From positions 1,178,001 through 1,242,000 of the forward strand of contig CBDBCK010000028.1 in NCBI GenBank assembly GCA_965203345.1: 64,000 nucleotides of DNA. Reading direction: 5' to 3'. This document shows, piece after piece, positions 45,585-54,759 of this stretch. A program made the position numbers and the translations under genes. Under the pieces are notes generated by a model. It did not search any database. It had not been told where the DNA came from and saw only the letters and a program-made list of their open reading frames with translations. The first letter of the stretch is position 1. Every line of letters starts with the position of its first letter. The stretch is from CBDBCK01 sp965203345. Lineage in GTDB: Bacteria; Chloroflexota; Dehalococcoidia; Lucifugimonadales; Lucifugimonadaceae.

Positions 45585-48467
45585 CTACTCTTGAGAGTAT
45601 TGACGCGCTGACTCTAAACTGTTTTTAGCTTTTATAGCGCTTGTACGATAGTCGTTAGTTTCTCGTTGAAGTGAGTCTTCTATATGACCTATAGCCATGC
45701 TGATGTTTGCAATTTTTAAACCCCCTCCATCACTCAGAAGATTGTAGGCGCTTGCCAGATCTACAGAGTAACCTGAGAAAAAAGCACCTTCCGGACTTAT
45801 TGACCTTAGTGTATCCCTCAGAGTGTTGAAAGCATCTCTCAGATGCAGAGTCCTCAGGCTATTCTTAGCAAGTGTAATAGCTGAAAAGTCGTTTGGGAAG
45901 GAAGCTGCTATAGTATAGTGCTGTACCCCTTCATCTTCTTCACCGAGTCTAATTAATAGACGTCCTAACTCGTAATGAAGAGCGGTTTTGATTTCAACGA
46001 TTTGATCACTATTCTTACCAGTTTTGTTAATGTACTCTATCCCTTCTCCAAAAGTTTCGCGTGCTTCTTCGTTCATTCTTAATCTGACAAAGGCTTGACC
46101 CATAAAAAAACTGGCCTGCGCCCTTACTTCATTTGAAGCATTTCTTGATTCAACAATCATAGTAGTCACCCGGATCACATCTTCGTCTAGACCTAATGTA
46201 CCGTAGTTCGTAGCAACATTTACCAAAACATTATAGAAAGAACTCATGTAATTCTCAATATCTCTTAAGTGGTATTCAAGTTCTTCACGTGTACGTTGTA
46301 ATCTTTCCTCCGCGCCATCGTGGCCTTCTTGTACTCTAAGCTTCTCAAGATTTATCATCTCCGCTAGAATGCTGGTCTTCCATACACCAGAGCGAAACGA
46401 CCATGGTTGATGTGCTTGATGTCGATCAATAGTTTCGTCTGCTACCCTTAAGGCTTCGCTCGCTTGAAACAAGTGTCCTTGCTTCTCTTCCGGATCTGGT
46501 GTAGAGACATATTGCCTTAATTGGTTTTGAGCAAGAGGCACAAGTTTATCAACGAGGCGGGAGGCGAAATCTTCCGCACGAGGGTCAAGATCTATAGCAT
46601 CACGTAACGTGTTGACGGCCTGATTTCTTACGTCATTATCGCTATCCGAGAACATGTGGACCGCGCGTACAGCCAAGGCAGAGCCTCGTATCGCTCTAAC
46701 ATCAACAGATATAAAAATTACCAGAGAGGCAACAGCAAAGACCAAAGCGAGTGCAGTCAGAAACGGTTTCCACTGATACGCAGGACTTAAAGGTTCTGAC
46801 CTTCTGGCTCGTCGCTTGGCTCGTCGGAGAATCTTCCGTCCTGCAGGTACTACTGATCGCTTACTGCTATTCTCCTCTTGTCGCACGGTTTCACTCAATC
46901 TTCCCGAGCTGATACGTTCTATAGCAAATACAAAACCCAGAAGAGTCCAGAAAAGCAAAAGGTCAGACACTCTCCCCACACCAGGGATCTGTTCAGCCCC
47001 GCGTGTTGCAAGTGAGGCCCACAAACCAACCACAACGGCAGAGAGCCATAAGCTCCCGCTTTCTTTCTCTAAAACGAAAGCGCGCCCTCGGAAGACAACA
47101 AGTACCATAGCCCATATCACAGACACAGCAAGCCCTATAAAGGACAGAAGTCCCCACAATCCAAGTTCCAGCCAAATCTGAAGAACAAAATTGTGAGCAT
47201 GGGAGGCCGGCATAAAGGTTGTCGACCCCGGTGCAGTCAACGGATAAACCCTTCTATACATATCTTGCCCATACCCGAAAATATGCCTTACGCCTCGTAC
47301 TAATCCAGCCTCCTCAGGCCAGTTTTCTCGGGTACGCAACAACTCAAAAGCCCCAGCCCATATCTCAGTTCGCCCGGATGTAGCAACGTCCAGACTGCCT
47401 GCACTAAATGTACCTACTACACGACTATTGGTACCAGAGCCTAAGATGCCCGAGGTTGGTTCGTCAGAGAGCGAGGTTGGTTCGTCAGAGAGCGATGATA
47501 TAAGTGCAGGGACAAAGGTGGTTAGTACAACACTCATTGCTAAAGCAGCTGCCAACAATCCCAGCACTTTCCCAAAATCTATCCGTCTGTACAGAAAAAA
47601 TGCAACTATTACAGTAGCAGGCAGTCCCCCTATCACCAGAGCAAATATCGGTCCCCGGCTTCCAGTCAACCAAATAACAGCCCACTGAAAGGCAATAAAT
47701 ATAACTCCTGCAACCAGAGGCCACAGTTTGCCTCGGCGATGATGTTCCGTCATCGTCCATGCAAGCGTAAGCCATGATGACATAGCTACGAAAGACGCAA
47801 AAAATATCGGATTCCCATAGGTCGAATATACCCGAGAGCCGCTGAAAGCCAGCTCTTCGCCAAAACCAAAAGGATCTATTCCAAGGTATTGCAAAAAACC
47901 GTAAAGAGAAGTCAGAAACCCTATCGCGGTTATTGTCCGCAGAAAGCGCAAAACCTGATCTGAAGTACGAATCCGCACGGCCACTGTAACCAGCATAAGC
48001 ATATACCCAAATATGGCGTACAGCTCATATCCTGGATCATTCGCGTCCCTTCCGAAAAAGCTGATTCCTGGAGACGCTGAGAAAATCGTAGACATAATTT
48101 GCCCAAACGTGAATAACCCCACAAATAGCAGTCCCCAGCGAAGAGGATCACGTCCCGCCCAGATTACAGGACGCTTCCAATAGCTGACATGAGTTTCATC
48201 CTCGGCTGACTGCCTTGCAGTGCGAGGTTGCCACTTGAGTGCAAGCTCTAAAATCCACAAGGACGCCAAAACCAATCCAATCAGATGGACTGCGTATTGC
48301 TTGGGCTGGGTAAAATGGAACAGATAGTTATTGCCGTTGAAAACAAAGGCGACTACTATAAGCCCAGCCAGCCAGGTCACCTCAAACGCAACATCCAAAC
48401 GCCGGGCAAGAGTAAGAGATAGAGAGGACTCGCTTGCCCTAATCAAGGTCTTAGGTTGCGTGCTCAT
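45585..48467 (-). CDS. O-antigen ligase-family membrane protein with C-terminal TPR region
   Basis: A 960-residue protein. The N-terminal half has about 10-12 membrane helices with the Wzy/WaaL pattern: 'GFLTSLYGFLQYLGIDPFGFGEELAFSGSRVYSTYGNPIFFASFVAMSSWLTLAWTM', the large loop containing the conserved 'HAHNFVLQIWLELG', and 'WLTGSRGPIFALVIGG'. A basic linker (RRAKRRARRS) and one more helix follow, then about 330 residues of helical TPR-like repeats outside the membrane. It may polymerise or ligate surface glycan. ATG start. A partial decayed copy lies directly downstream. Confidence 0.88.
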   Translation of the reverse strand: MSTQPKTLIRASESSLSLTLARRLDVAFEVTWLAGLIVVAFVFNGNNYLFHFTQPKQYAVHLIGLVLASLWILELALKWQPRTARQSAEDETHVSYWKRPVIWAGRDPLRWGLLFVGLFTFGQIMSTIFSASPGISFFGRDANDPGYELYAIFGYMLMLVTVAVRIRTSDQVLRFLRTITAIGFLTSLYGFLQYLGIDPFGFGEELAFSGSRVYSTYGNPIFFASFVAMSSWLTLAWTMTEHHRRGKLWPLVAGVIFIAFQWAVIWLTGSRGPIFALVIGGLPATVIVAFFLYRRIDFGKVLGLLAAALAMSVVLTTFVPALISSLSDEPTSLSDEPTSGILGSGTNSRVVGTFSAGSLDVATSGRTEIWAGAFELLRTRENWPEEAGLVRGVRHIFGYGQDMYRRVYPLTAPGSTTFMPASHAHNFVLQIWLELGLWGLLSFIGLAVSVIWAMVLVVFRGRAFVLEKESGSLWLSAVVVGLWASLATRGAEQIPGVGRVSDLLLFWTLLGFVFAIERISSGRLSETVRQEENSSKRSVVPAGRKILRRAKRRARRSEPLSPAYQWKPFLTALALVFAVASLVIFISVDVRAIRGSALAVRAVHMFSDSDNDVRNQAVNTLRDAIDLDPRAEDFASRLVDKLVPLAQNQLRQYVSTPDPEEKQGHLFQASEALRVADETIDRHQAHQPWSFRSGVWKTSILAEMINLEKLRVQEGHDGAEERLQRTREELEYHLRDIENYMSSFYNVLVNVATNYGTLGLDEDVIRVTTMIVESRNASNEVRAQASFFMGQAFVRLRMNEEARETFGEGIEYINKTGKNSDQIVEIKTALHYELGRLLIRLGEEDEGVQHYTIAASFPNDFSAITLAKNSLRTLHLRDAFNTLRDTLRSISPEGAFFSGYSVDLASAYNLLSDGGGLKIANISMAIGHIEDSLQRETNDYRTSAIKAKNSLESARQYSQE
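47452..47493 (-). repeat. Two exact 21-bp tandem repeats in the ligase gene
   Basis: Two identical 21-base units (47452-47472 and 47473-47493) encode a duplicated SLSDEPT segment in an external loop of the O-antigen ligase protein. In-frame, so it only changes loop length. Confidence 0.9.
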
Positions 48468-48622
48468 AAACGCTGTTGAAAAGAGATAGAGAGCATGAAG
48501 AATTATTCCTATTCCAGTTGTTCAATATATCTACAGATAGTATACGCAAACAGAGAAGCAACAGATCTACTACTTATTATATAAATCACCTGAAACACCA
48601 CTTAGTCATTTGAGACTAACAC

Positions 48623-48650
48623 TCGACATTAGCAAAGGGTCTGGTATAAA
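48623..48650 (+). promoter_or_regulatory. Candidate promoter of the YbjQ gene
   Basis: TCGACA (48623-48628) and TATAAA (48645-48650) are separated by 16 bases and lie about 40-70 bases upstream of the ATG at 48692. A good ribosome site (AAAGGAGA) precedes the ATG. Confidence 0.45.
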
Positions 48651-48691
48651 ATTCTTAACAATCAGTCAAAAGTTGCTAAAAGGAGACTTGA

Positions 48692-49036
48692 ATGATAATT
48701 TCTACTACGGACAACATACATGGTAAGGAGATATCAGAGTCGTTAGGGCTTGTCATTGGGAGCTCGGTCAAAACTCGGGCGATAGGTAGGGACATTACTG
48801 CCTTTTTGAAGACTATTATGGGCGGAGAAGTGCGCGAATATACTCAACTACAGAAACAAGCGCGCGACAAAGCGACCGAGAGAATGATAGCTGAAGCGAA
48901 AAACATGGGCGGAGATGCGATTGTAGGGTTACGGTATGTCACGTCCGACATTCTTCAAGGCGTATCCGAGATTTTGGCTTATGGGACAGCCGTGAAGTAC
49001 GCATCTTCCGAAGAAGAAGAGACAACTTCAGCATAA
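48692..49036 (+). CDS. YbjQ family (UPF0145) protein
   Basis: A 114-residue protein of the DUF74/YbjQ family, a small pentamer-forming fold of unknown function often annotated 'heavy metal-binding'. Visible hallmarks: 'STTDNIHGKEISESLGLVIGSSVKTRAIGRDI', 'GGEVREYTQLQKQARDKATERMIAEAKNMGGDAIVGLRY' and 'ILAYGTAV'. Single cistron. No Cys or His cluster supports a specific metal site. Followed by two tRNA genes on the other strand. Confidence 0.9.
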   Translation: MIISTTDNIHGKEISESLGLVIGSSVKTRAIGRDITAFLKTIMGGEVREYTQLQKQARDKATERMIAEAKNMGGDAIVGLRYVTSDILQGVSEILAYGTAVKYASSEEEETTSA

Positions 49037-49081
49037 TAGACGTAAGCAACTTACAACTTCAGCGAGCGTGAGTGAGTTTGG

Positions 49082-49154
49082 CACGCCCGGAGGGATTCGA
49101 ACCCCCGACGTCCAGGTTCGAAGCCTGGCACTCTATCCGCTGAGTTACGGGCGC
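49082..49154 (-). tRNA. tRNA-Arg (anticodon TCG)
   Basis: Reading the minus strand: acceptor stem GCGCCCG pairs with CGGGCGT (one G-T pair), TA at 8-9, D arm with AGCGGATAG, anticodon stem CCAGG/CCTGG with loop CTTCGAA, so anticodon TCG, and T arm with GGTTCGAATCC. Length 73. No CCA is encoded. Reads CGN arginine codons, best CGA. Confidence 0.93.
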
Positions 49155-49168
49155 GTACTTTAGTTTGG

Positions 49169-49243
49169 GGTGGACGGCGGGATTCGAACCCACGATCTTC
49201 AGGGCCACAACCTGATGTGTTAGGCCACTACACTACGCCCACC
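49169..49243 (-). tRNA. tRNA-His (anticodon GTG)
   Basis: Minus strand. Acceptor GTGGGCG pairs with CGTCCAC. An extra G at -1 (49243) faces C73 (49169), the identity mark of tRNA-His. Anticodon stem CAGG/CCTG with loop TTGTGGC gives GTG. The T arm GGTTCGAATCC is normal. It sits 14 bp from the tRNA-Arg and reads in the same direction, so the two are probably one transcript with tRNA-His first. Confidence 0.95.
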
Positions 49244-49471
49244 ACTTATAAGCTGGAACACTGTACAAGTGATCCGGCAATTGACTGGCGAGTCAAACAC
49301 CTGCTCTAAAATCAGTGTATTACAGCCTTGGCATATCCAGACAAGGTTAACCTGGAACACCTTATATGAACTTGGTACATAGAGTCATGAAAGGCTGAGA
49401 GTACAGGGCAATTCACAGCCAATATTGCCGTGATAAATAGGGTTGTAAAGGCTCTAATGTGAACAAAAACA

Positions 49472-50281
49472 TCATTCGGAAGACTCCACCGAGTAGATAG
49501 TCGCCTTCCTTATAGTATCTCCTATCTCAATACGTTCCACGTTTTCAAAGCCTTCATAAACGTAACCAAATACGGCATGGCATGAGACCCTCCTTTGGCT
49601 GCAATCTTTAATACTGCCGTTAGGTGAGTAGGCGTCTAGATGAGGTTGAGGAGCTAACGTTATGAAGAACTGGCTCCCGTTCGTATCAACTCCAGAGTTT
49701 GCCATAGACATAGCTCCTTTGACAGAATGGTTCAAGTCAGGGTGGAACTGATCTGCAAACCTGTACCCGGGGCCACCTATACCCGTTCCCATTGGATCAC
49801 CTCCCTGCACTACGAAATCAGGGATAACCCTATGAAACACGATACCGTCATAAAAACCTATACAGGCTAGATTAATGAAGTTTTCCGTCGTATTCGGCGC
49901 CCTGTCATCAAATAAGCGTATTCTTATATCGCCTTTATCGGTCTCCAACAGAGTAAAGTAGTCCAAGCCACTGAAGTCTACGGTGCCCGTTGGAGGTACT
50001 GGAGGATCAGATGCTGTTTCGCATATCTTCGCCTCTGTTAGTTCGGAATTAGAGGGTACAGGTTCGGTAAAAGGTGAGGTGGTCTGGGGTGCAGGTGTAG
50101 ACGTGGGAGCAGGTAGGGCCGTAGTAGGAGTCGAGATAGGTAAGAGCGTAGCCGTAGGAATCGAGGTAGGCAAAGATGTAACTGTAGGCGATGGTTCGGA
50201 TGCCCCACAACTCAGTATGAATGCCGAAATTAGCATGAGGGCCAAAGTACCAGATGCACCAATAAAGCCCAGCCTAAACAT
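49472..50281 (-). CDS. Cyclophilin-type peptidyl-prolyl isomerase, lipoprotein
   Basis: A 269-residue protein. Signal segment with lipobox 'AFILSC', a Thr/Pro-rich linker (about residues 30-80), then a cyclophilin domain of about 165 residues: 'RLFDDRAPNTTENFINLACIGFYDGIVFHRVIPDFVVQGGDPMGTG' and 'GSQFFITLAPQPHLD'. The catalytic Arg is in FHRVIPDF. It should assist proline-limited folding outside the membrane. ATG start. Same linker style as two other lipoproteins in the window. Confidence 0.92.
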   Translation of the reverse strand: MFRLGFIGASGTLALMLISAFILSCGASEPSPTVTSLPTSIPTATLLPISTPTTALPAPTSTPAPQTTSPFTEPVPSNSELTEAKICETASDPPVPPTGTVDFSGLDYFTLLETDKGDIRIRLFDDRAPNTTENFINLACIGFYDGIVFHRVIPDFVVQGGDPMGTGIGGPGYRFADQFHPDLNHSVKGAMSMANSGVDTNGSQFFITLAPQPHLDAYSPNGSIKDCSQRRVSCHAVFGYVYEGFENVERIEIGDTIRKATIYSVESSE

Positions 50282-50483
50282 CTCTGAGGAAAATAACTGT
50301 CGGATTTCAGATTTCTCCTTGATCTAGTGTGTTGTCTGTATTGTCGTTCTACACGAAAGGGTTTCAGTTATCAAGTGTAACGCGCCGCATAGCGAAAGGT
50401 AAAGTTTATTCAACTTGCTTCAAGCTATATAATTCTTTATGTTGTCTCATCGCAATGGGTACTTTACAACCGCTGGGAGGATT

Positions 50484-51269
50484 TTGGAGTTGGAGAAGAA
50501 CTCGCAATCATATCTTAGAGCTTTCTGGTTGGGGCGGGTACCTTATCTTGAGGCTGTATCGATTCAGCGAGATATTTTAGAGGCAGTCAAAGGCGGCGCT
50601 GAAGACGTCATTCTCTTCCTTGAGCATCCACATGTATACACCATAGGGAGACGAGGAAACCAGGACGAGGTGCTGGCCGATGACCGAAGACTCTCTCTGC
50701 TGGAAGCAGAAGTAATCGAAACCGACAGGGGTGGCAGAACCACGTATCATGGGCCAGGTCAACTGGTCGCTTACCCTATAATAAACCTACGAAAGGCGAA
50801 ACTTGGACCCGTGGCATGGGCACGCTTGCTGGAAGAAACCGTCCTCGCAACCCTCATGAAATACGGCATATTCGGACATCGCGTTGTTGGACGTACCGGG
50901 GTGTTTGTAGAGGGAGAACCGGGAGAACGTCCCCCGAGTGGAGAAAATCCGAAAGGTAGAAAGATAGCGGCTATAGGGGTCAGAGTAAGCGGAGGAGTAA
51001 CGATGCACGGATTTGCGCTCAATGTAGCTCCCGATATAAGTATGTTCGACTACATAGTGCCATGTGGTATGCCACAAATGGCGGTAACCTCTATATACGA
51101 AGAAGCTGCATTGATGCCGAGCCTCTCGGAAACCGCACTGAAGGCCGCACGGACATTAGCAAATATATTAGGCAAGGAGTGTGTTTGGGATAAATTGCAA
51201 TACCCCTTCGCCACTACGACTATCATTTCAGATAGTCTCAAGAGATCCGTTCCAACGTTACATAATTAA
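50484..51269 (+). CDS. lipB: Octanoyl-[acyl-carrier-protein]:protein octanoyltransferase
   Basis: A protein of about 261 residues that transfers octanoate from ACP to lipoyl domains. 'FLEHPHVYTIGRRGNQDEVL', 'IETDRGGRTTYHGPGQLVAYPIINLRK' and 'RKIAAIGVRVSGGVTMHGFALNV' are the LipB signatures; the catalytic Cys is in 'DYIVPCGM' and the Lys in GRKIAAIG. The open frame starts at an ATG at 50439, but a GGGAGG four bases before a TTG at 50484 makes that the likely start. An insert 'EGEPGERPPSGENPKG' precedes the Lys loop. The next gene, threonine synthase, begins 13 bp later. Confidence 0.93.
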   Translation: MELEKNSQSYLRAFWLGRVPYLEAVSIQRDILEAVKGGAEDVILFLEHPHVYTIGRRGNQDEVLADDRRLSLLEAEVIETDRGGRTTYHGPGQLVAYPIINLRKAKLGPVAWARLLEETVLATLMKYGIFGHRVVGRTGVFVEGEPGERPPSGENPKGRKIAAIGVRVSGGVTMHGFALNVAPDISMFDYIVPCGMPQMAVTSIYEEAALMPSLSETALKAARTLANILGKECVWDKLQYPFATTTIISDSLKRSVPTLHN

Positions 51270-51282
51270 GCCATCTGCCTGA

Positions 51283-52467
51283 ATGAAGATAGAATCCGCG
51301 CTGAAGGACCTCGAATGCTCCTACTGTTCTGCCTCCTTTGACCCTGAACGCCTGATACGAACGTGCCCCAAAGACGGAAAGCCGCTCCTCGCCCGCTATG
51401 ACCTTGACGCGGCGGCGAAGACCCTTCGTCCAGAGGCAATGGCGCAAAGGGTCTCATCTCTCTGGCGCTACGCGGAGATCCTGCCCGTCAGACGTTCCGA
51501 AAACGTAATTTCATTAGGCGAAGGGTGGACGCCCTTACTTCGGCCCGACTCTCTCCAAAAGAACCTCGGCGCTCCGAACTTATTCCTCAAGGACGAGTCG
51601 GTAAACCCGACCGGTTCATTTAAAGCACGAGGAATGACTTGTGCAGTCTCGAGGGCAAAAGAGTTGGGGGCGCTTGAGTTATGTGCTCCATCAGCTGGCA
51701 ACGCGGGAGGGGCTTTGGCTGCCTATGCAGCTGCGTCCGGCCTTCGCTCGCACATCTTCATGCCCATGGACGTTCCGCAGGCCAACGTAGTGGAATGCAA
51801 GGTTTACGGAGCGGAAACGACGCTAGTGGAAGGTTTCATCACAGACGCCGGAAAGATATGCAAAGAGCAAGCGGATATACATGGGTGGTTTGATGTTTCA
51901 ACTTTGCGCGAGCCCTACAGAGTCGAAGGCAAAAAGACGATGGGATGGGAACTGGTTGAGCAACTGGGAAAGGTACCAGACGTGATCATATATCCCACGG
52001 GAGGGGGGACGGGTCTGGTCGGCATCTGGAAGGCTATGGAAGAGATGGAGCAGATAGGCTGGATAGGTTCGGCTCGCCCCCGCATGGTATCCGTTCAGGC
52101 TGAAGGATGTTCGCCCATAGTGCGTGCTTTCAGGAGTGGAAACAGATTCGCTGAACCGTTCGACAACCCAACTACGTTAGCCGCGGGTTTGCGCGTGCCG
52201 GCGGCTATAGGCGACTTTCTCATACTGGACGCCATAAGGCGCAGCGGAGGCACTGCTGTAACTGTGTCTGATGAAGATATGCTTGCAGGCGTATCAGAAC
52301 TTGGCAGCCTGACAGGCGTCTTTGCAGCTCCAGAAGGCGGCGCTGTGTTCGCGGCGCTCAAAGTTCTCCTGGCTTCCAAAGACATCGAAAAAACCGAAAC
52401 TATAGTCTTGATGAACACGGGATCAGGATTGAAATATCTCGACAAGACTGCCACCTCAAACCTCTAG
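51283..52467 (+). CDS. thrC: Threonine synthase
   Basis: A 394-residue PLP enzyme converting phosphohomoserine to threonine. It begins with a small zinc-ribbon-like segment 'LECSYCSASFDPERLIRTCPKDGKPLLARYD' typical of one bacterial/archaeal ThrC class. The PLP Lys is in 'NPTGSFKARG', the phosphate loop is 'YPTGGGTGLVGIWKA', and 'LCAPSAGNAGGALAAYAA' follows the pattern. ATG start, 13 bp after lipB. It ends 3 bp from the convergent GNAT gene. GC somewhat higher than its neighbours. Confidence 0.93.
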   Translation: MKIESALKDLECSYCSASFDPERLIRTCPKDGKPLLARYDLDAAAKTLRPEAMAQRVSSLWRYAEILPVRRSENVISLGEGWTPLLRPDSLQKNLGAPNLFLKDESVNPTGSFKARGMTCAVSRAKELGALELCAPSAGNAGGALAAYAAASGLRSHIFMPMDVPQANVVECKVYGAETTLVEGFITDAGKICKEQADIHGWFDVSTLREPYRVEGKKTMGWELVEQLGKVPDVIIYPTGGGTGLVGIWKAMEEMEQIGWIGSARPRMVSVQAEGCSPIVRAFRSGNRFAEPFDNPTTLAAGLRVPAAIGDFLILDAIRRSGGTAVTVSDEDMLAGVSELGSLTGVFAAPEGGAVFAALKVLLASKDIEKTETIVLMNTGSGLKYLDKTATSNL

Positions 52468-52470
52468 CCT

Positions 52471-53091
52471 CTACACCGAAGATCTAAAGCCTTGATTCAC
52501 CATGTGGCTTTCCACTCCATCAGGATACAAGCGCTGAAATTCATCAATCAGCATCCCCATAATTACTGAATCAAAACGCGTACCTTCATGGGGCCTACTC
52601 TTTCGGAGGGTACCTTCATGTATAAAGCCTATGTGGGAAAACATATTCACCGCGGGCTTGTTATATTCCGGCACGTCTACCCAAACCCTGTACAGCCCTA
52701 CCTCATCAAAAGCGTGCTCAAGAAGAGTAAACGTAGAAGCTGTTCCGTAACCCTGATGCCATAAGTCTTTCCGACCTATCAGAACCGAAGCCTGACCGTC
52801 ACCTATCCCTTCCTCAACCGCTATCTGAGCCTCACCTATATGCTCATCCTGTATCCTCGTATATATAGAGAATATCTCCCTTCGAGGATTACTATGAGGA
52901 TCGTGAAAGACCGCGTCCCACTCCGATTCCGAAGCATCAACCATTTTATTAGGGTCATAACCGAGGTGCGCAGAGTCACCGTAAGAATAGCGCCCAAACC
53001 AAGCCTCAGACACCTCTGTATCCAGTATCCAGCCGGCCACCCGTTCCACGTCTTCCCTGGAGACGTCTCGCAATACTATCGGATTTGCCAT
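52471..53091 (-). CDS. GNAT family N-acetyltransferase (RimJ/RimL type)
   Basis: A protein of about 206 residues with the GNAT pattern: 'IVLRDVSREDVERVAGWIL' at the start, 'EAQIAVEEGIGDGQASVLIGRKDLWHQGYGTASTFTLLEHAFDEVGLYRVWVDVPEYNKPAVNMFSHIGFIHEGTLR'. The acetyl-CoA loop is RKDLWHQGYGTA and the N....A...F..IGF motif is typical of the RimJ/RimL branch. The frame opens at 53139; the ATG at 53091, with GGAG eight bases upstream, is preferred. Substrate unknown. Confidence 0.9.
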   Translation of the reverse strand: MANPIVLRDVSREDVERVAGWILDTEVSEAWFGRYSYGDSAHLGYDPNKMVDASESEWDAVFHDPHSNPRREIFSIYTRIQDEHIGEAQIAVEEGIGDGQASVLIGRKDLWHQGYGTASTFTLLEHAFDEVGLYRVWVDVPEYNKPAVNMFSHIGFIHEGTLRKSRPHEGTRFDSVIMGMLIDEFQRLYPDGVESHMVNQGFRSSV

Positions 53092-53261
53092 ATTCACTCC
53101 TTCGCGGTTATGGTTAAGGGTGATTACATAGTCTGACACAGAGTGGATTAACCACTGAAAATTACTGCCTGCTCTTACACTTCTTACACTTTAGCACAAG
53201 AGCGGTCAAGTGTCAGGTGGCATATTATATACATAGACCTTGAAACTAAAGGAGGTTTTTG

Positions 53262-53534
53262 ATGGATAAGCAATGGAAAATGGAAGCCGAGATAGAGTAT
53301 TGTGTCCCTTGTGGGTACGCAAACCTCGCGGCATACATGGCTAGTGAACTGTTTCAAGCCGCAGGCACGGCAATAGCCATATCACTCAAGCCCGGAGTTG
53401 CAGGAGCATTCAAAGTTACCGTAGACGGTCAGACTCTATGGGACAAAAAAGCTCAAGGGAAATCCCCTCACATTATGGAGGTCAAAGAGCTCAAGGCAAA
53501 AGTGGCCAACATGTTAAAAGAGGCTGTAGCTTAA
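53262..53534 (+). CDS. SelW/SelT/SelH (Rdx) family thioredoxin-like protein, Cys form
   Basis: A 90-residue protein. The N-terminal beta-strand 'AEIEYCVPCGYANLAAYMASEL' carries CxxC (CVPC), where animal SelW has CxxU, and 'VTVDGQTLWDKKAQGKSP' matches the family's C-terminal G..L.dRk..G..P segment. A small redox protein of unclear partner. An AAAGGAGG six bases upstream of the ATG at 53262 gives the best ribosome site in this area. Single cistron followed by an alcohol dehydrogenase 91 bp later. Confidence 0.9.
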   Translation: MDKQWKMEAEIEYCVPCGYANLAAYMASELFQAAGTAIAISLKPGVAGAFKVTVDGQTLWDKKAQGKSPHIMEVKELKAKVANMLKEAVA

Positions 53535-53625
53535 AAAGCCTAACGCTACGGTCGTCTTTGCAGGACAAGCAAGTTTGCAAGCAGTCTGCAAAGCCTAACT
53601 TTAAGTTCAACTACAAATCCTAATA

Positions 53626-54726
53626 ATGCCCAAATGTGCTGTTCTCTATGACGCCAAAGCCCCGATGAGGGTAACTGACCTGGTACAGCAACCTCCACGG
53701 CAAGGAGAGGTGCGCGTCAGAATTACAGTCGCTGGCATCTGTGCAAGCGATCATCACGTGATGCTGGGTGAAACCAGCTTTCCTTTACCCATGGTTTTAG
53801 GGCATGAAGGCGCGGGAATCATTGAAGAGACGGGGCAAGGAGTACAAGGACTTAAGGAAGGAGACTCGTGCATACTCTCTTTTGTTCCTTCGTGTGGATT
53901 TTGTACAACCTGCAGGCTTGGTAAAGGCAATAGGTGTGAGACGCACAGGTCTACCGGTGCCTACCAGTTTGACGGTACTTTGCGCCTGAAGGACAAAGCG
54001 GGGAAAGAAATATTTCAGTTTGCAAAGTTGGGGCTGTTTGCAGAAACGGTAATAGTACCCCAGCAGGCTTGCAGCAAACTTCCGGAAGACGTGCCAATGG
54101 AAGAGGCAGCACTCATGGGATGCGCAGTTGCGACCGGCATAGGGGCAGTTATAAACGAACCGAGAATCAAGCCGGGTGTGTCCATTGCCGTCTTTGGAGT
54201 AGGGGGCGTAGGACTTAACGCTCTGCAGGCAGCTAAAATGGTAGGTGCATTCCCGATCATCGCGGTAGATATAAACGAAGACAAGCTGGAGTTCTCTCGA
54301 GGTTTCGGAGCTACCCACGTCGTCAATTCTTCTTCCAGCGAAAGGGACGTAGTCAATATCATACGGGACCTAACGAGCGGAGGCGCCGAGGTTTGTATTG
54401 ACGCCTTTGGAGGATCAGCAGTTACCGAGACTATGATCACCTGCATGAAACCCGGAGGGATGGGGATAATCGTGGGTCTGGCTCCAGAGGGAGTCTCCGC
54501 TTCAATAAACATGGTGGACCTCGTCCGCAATGAAAAAACCGTCAAGGGGAGCTATTATGGTTCTGCTCCTCCTCACGTTACCTTCAAGACCCTGTTAAAT
54601 CTCCGTAGAAACGGGCTCATAGATATCGCAGGGCTGATAAAGCGCCGCTACAAACTAGAAGACATAAACGAGGCTTACCACGACCTGGCAAACGGAAAAG
54701 ATGGGCGCGGGCTTATAGTTTTATAA
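53626..54726 (+). CDS. Zinc-binding alcohol dehydrogenase (MDR family)
   Basis: A 366-residue medium-chain dehydrogenase of the class III/NDMA-dependent-like branch. Catalytic zinc ligands: Cys in 'GICASDHHV', GHEGAGIIEE, and the later Cys in 'ALMGCAVATGIGAV'. Structural zinc: 'CGFCTTCRLGKGNRC', all four Cys present. Cofactor: 'VFGVGGVGLNALQAAKMVGAFPIIAVDINEDKL' with the Asp for NAD. 'THVVNSSS' follows. ATG start. It differs from the first dehydrogenase of the window (about 4156) in having the full structural zinc lobe. Confidence 0.93.
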   Translation: MPKCAVLYDAKAPMRVTDLVQQPPRQGEVRVRITVAGICASDHHVMLGETSFPLPMVLGHEGAGIIEETGQGVQGLKEGDSCILSFVPSCGFCTTCRLGKGNRCETHRSTGAYQFDGTLRLKDKAGKEIFQFAKLGLFAETVIVPQQACSKLPEDVPMEEAALMGCAVATGIGAVINEPRIKPGVSIAVFGVGGVGLNALQAAKMVGAFPIIAVDINEDKLEFSRGFGATHVVNSSSSERDVVNIIRDLTSGGAEVCIDAFGGSAVTETMITCMKPGGMGIIVGLAPEGVSASINMVDLVRNEKTVKGSYYGSAPPHVTFKTLLNLRRNGLIDIAGLIKRRYKLEDINEAYHDLANGKDGRGLIVL

Positions 54727-54759
54727 ACGGTTAGGTAGATACAGGCACAGGCTTACCCA

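Noticed and set aside
53285..53345. Selenocysteine form of the SelW-like protein
   Set aside because: The active site is coded CVPC with TGT codons. There is no in-frame TGA, so no selenocysteine is needed.
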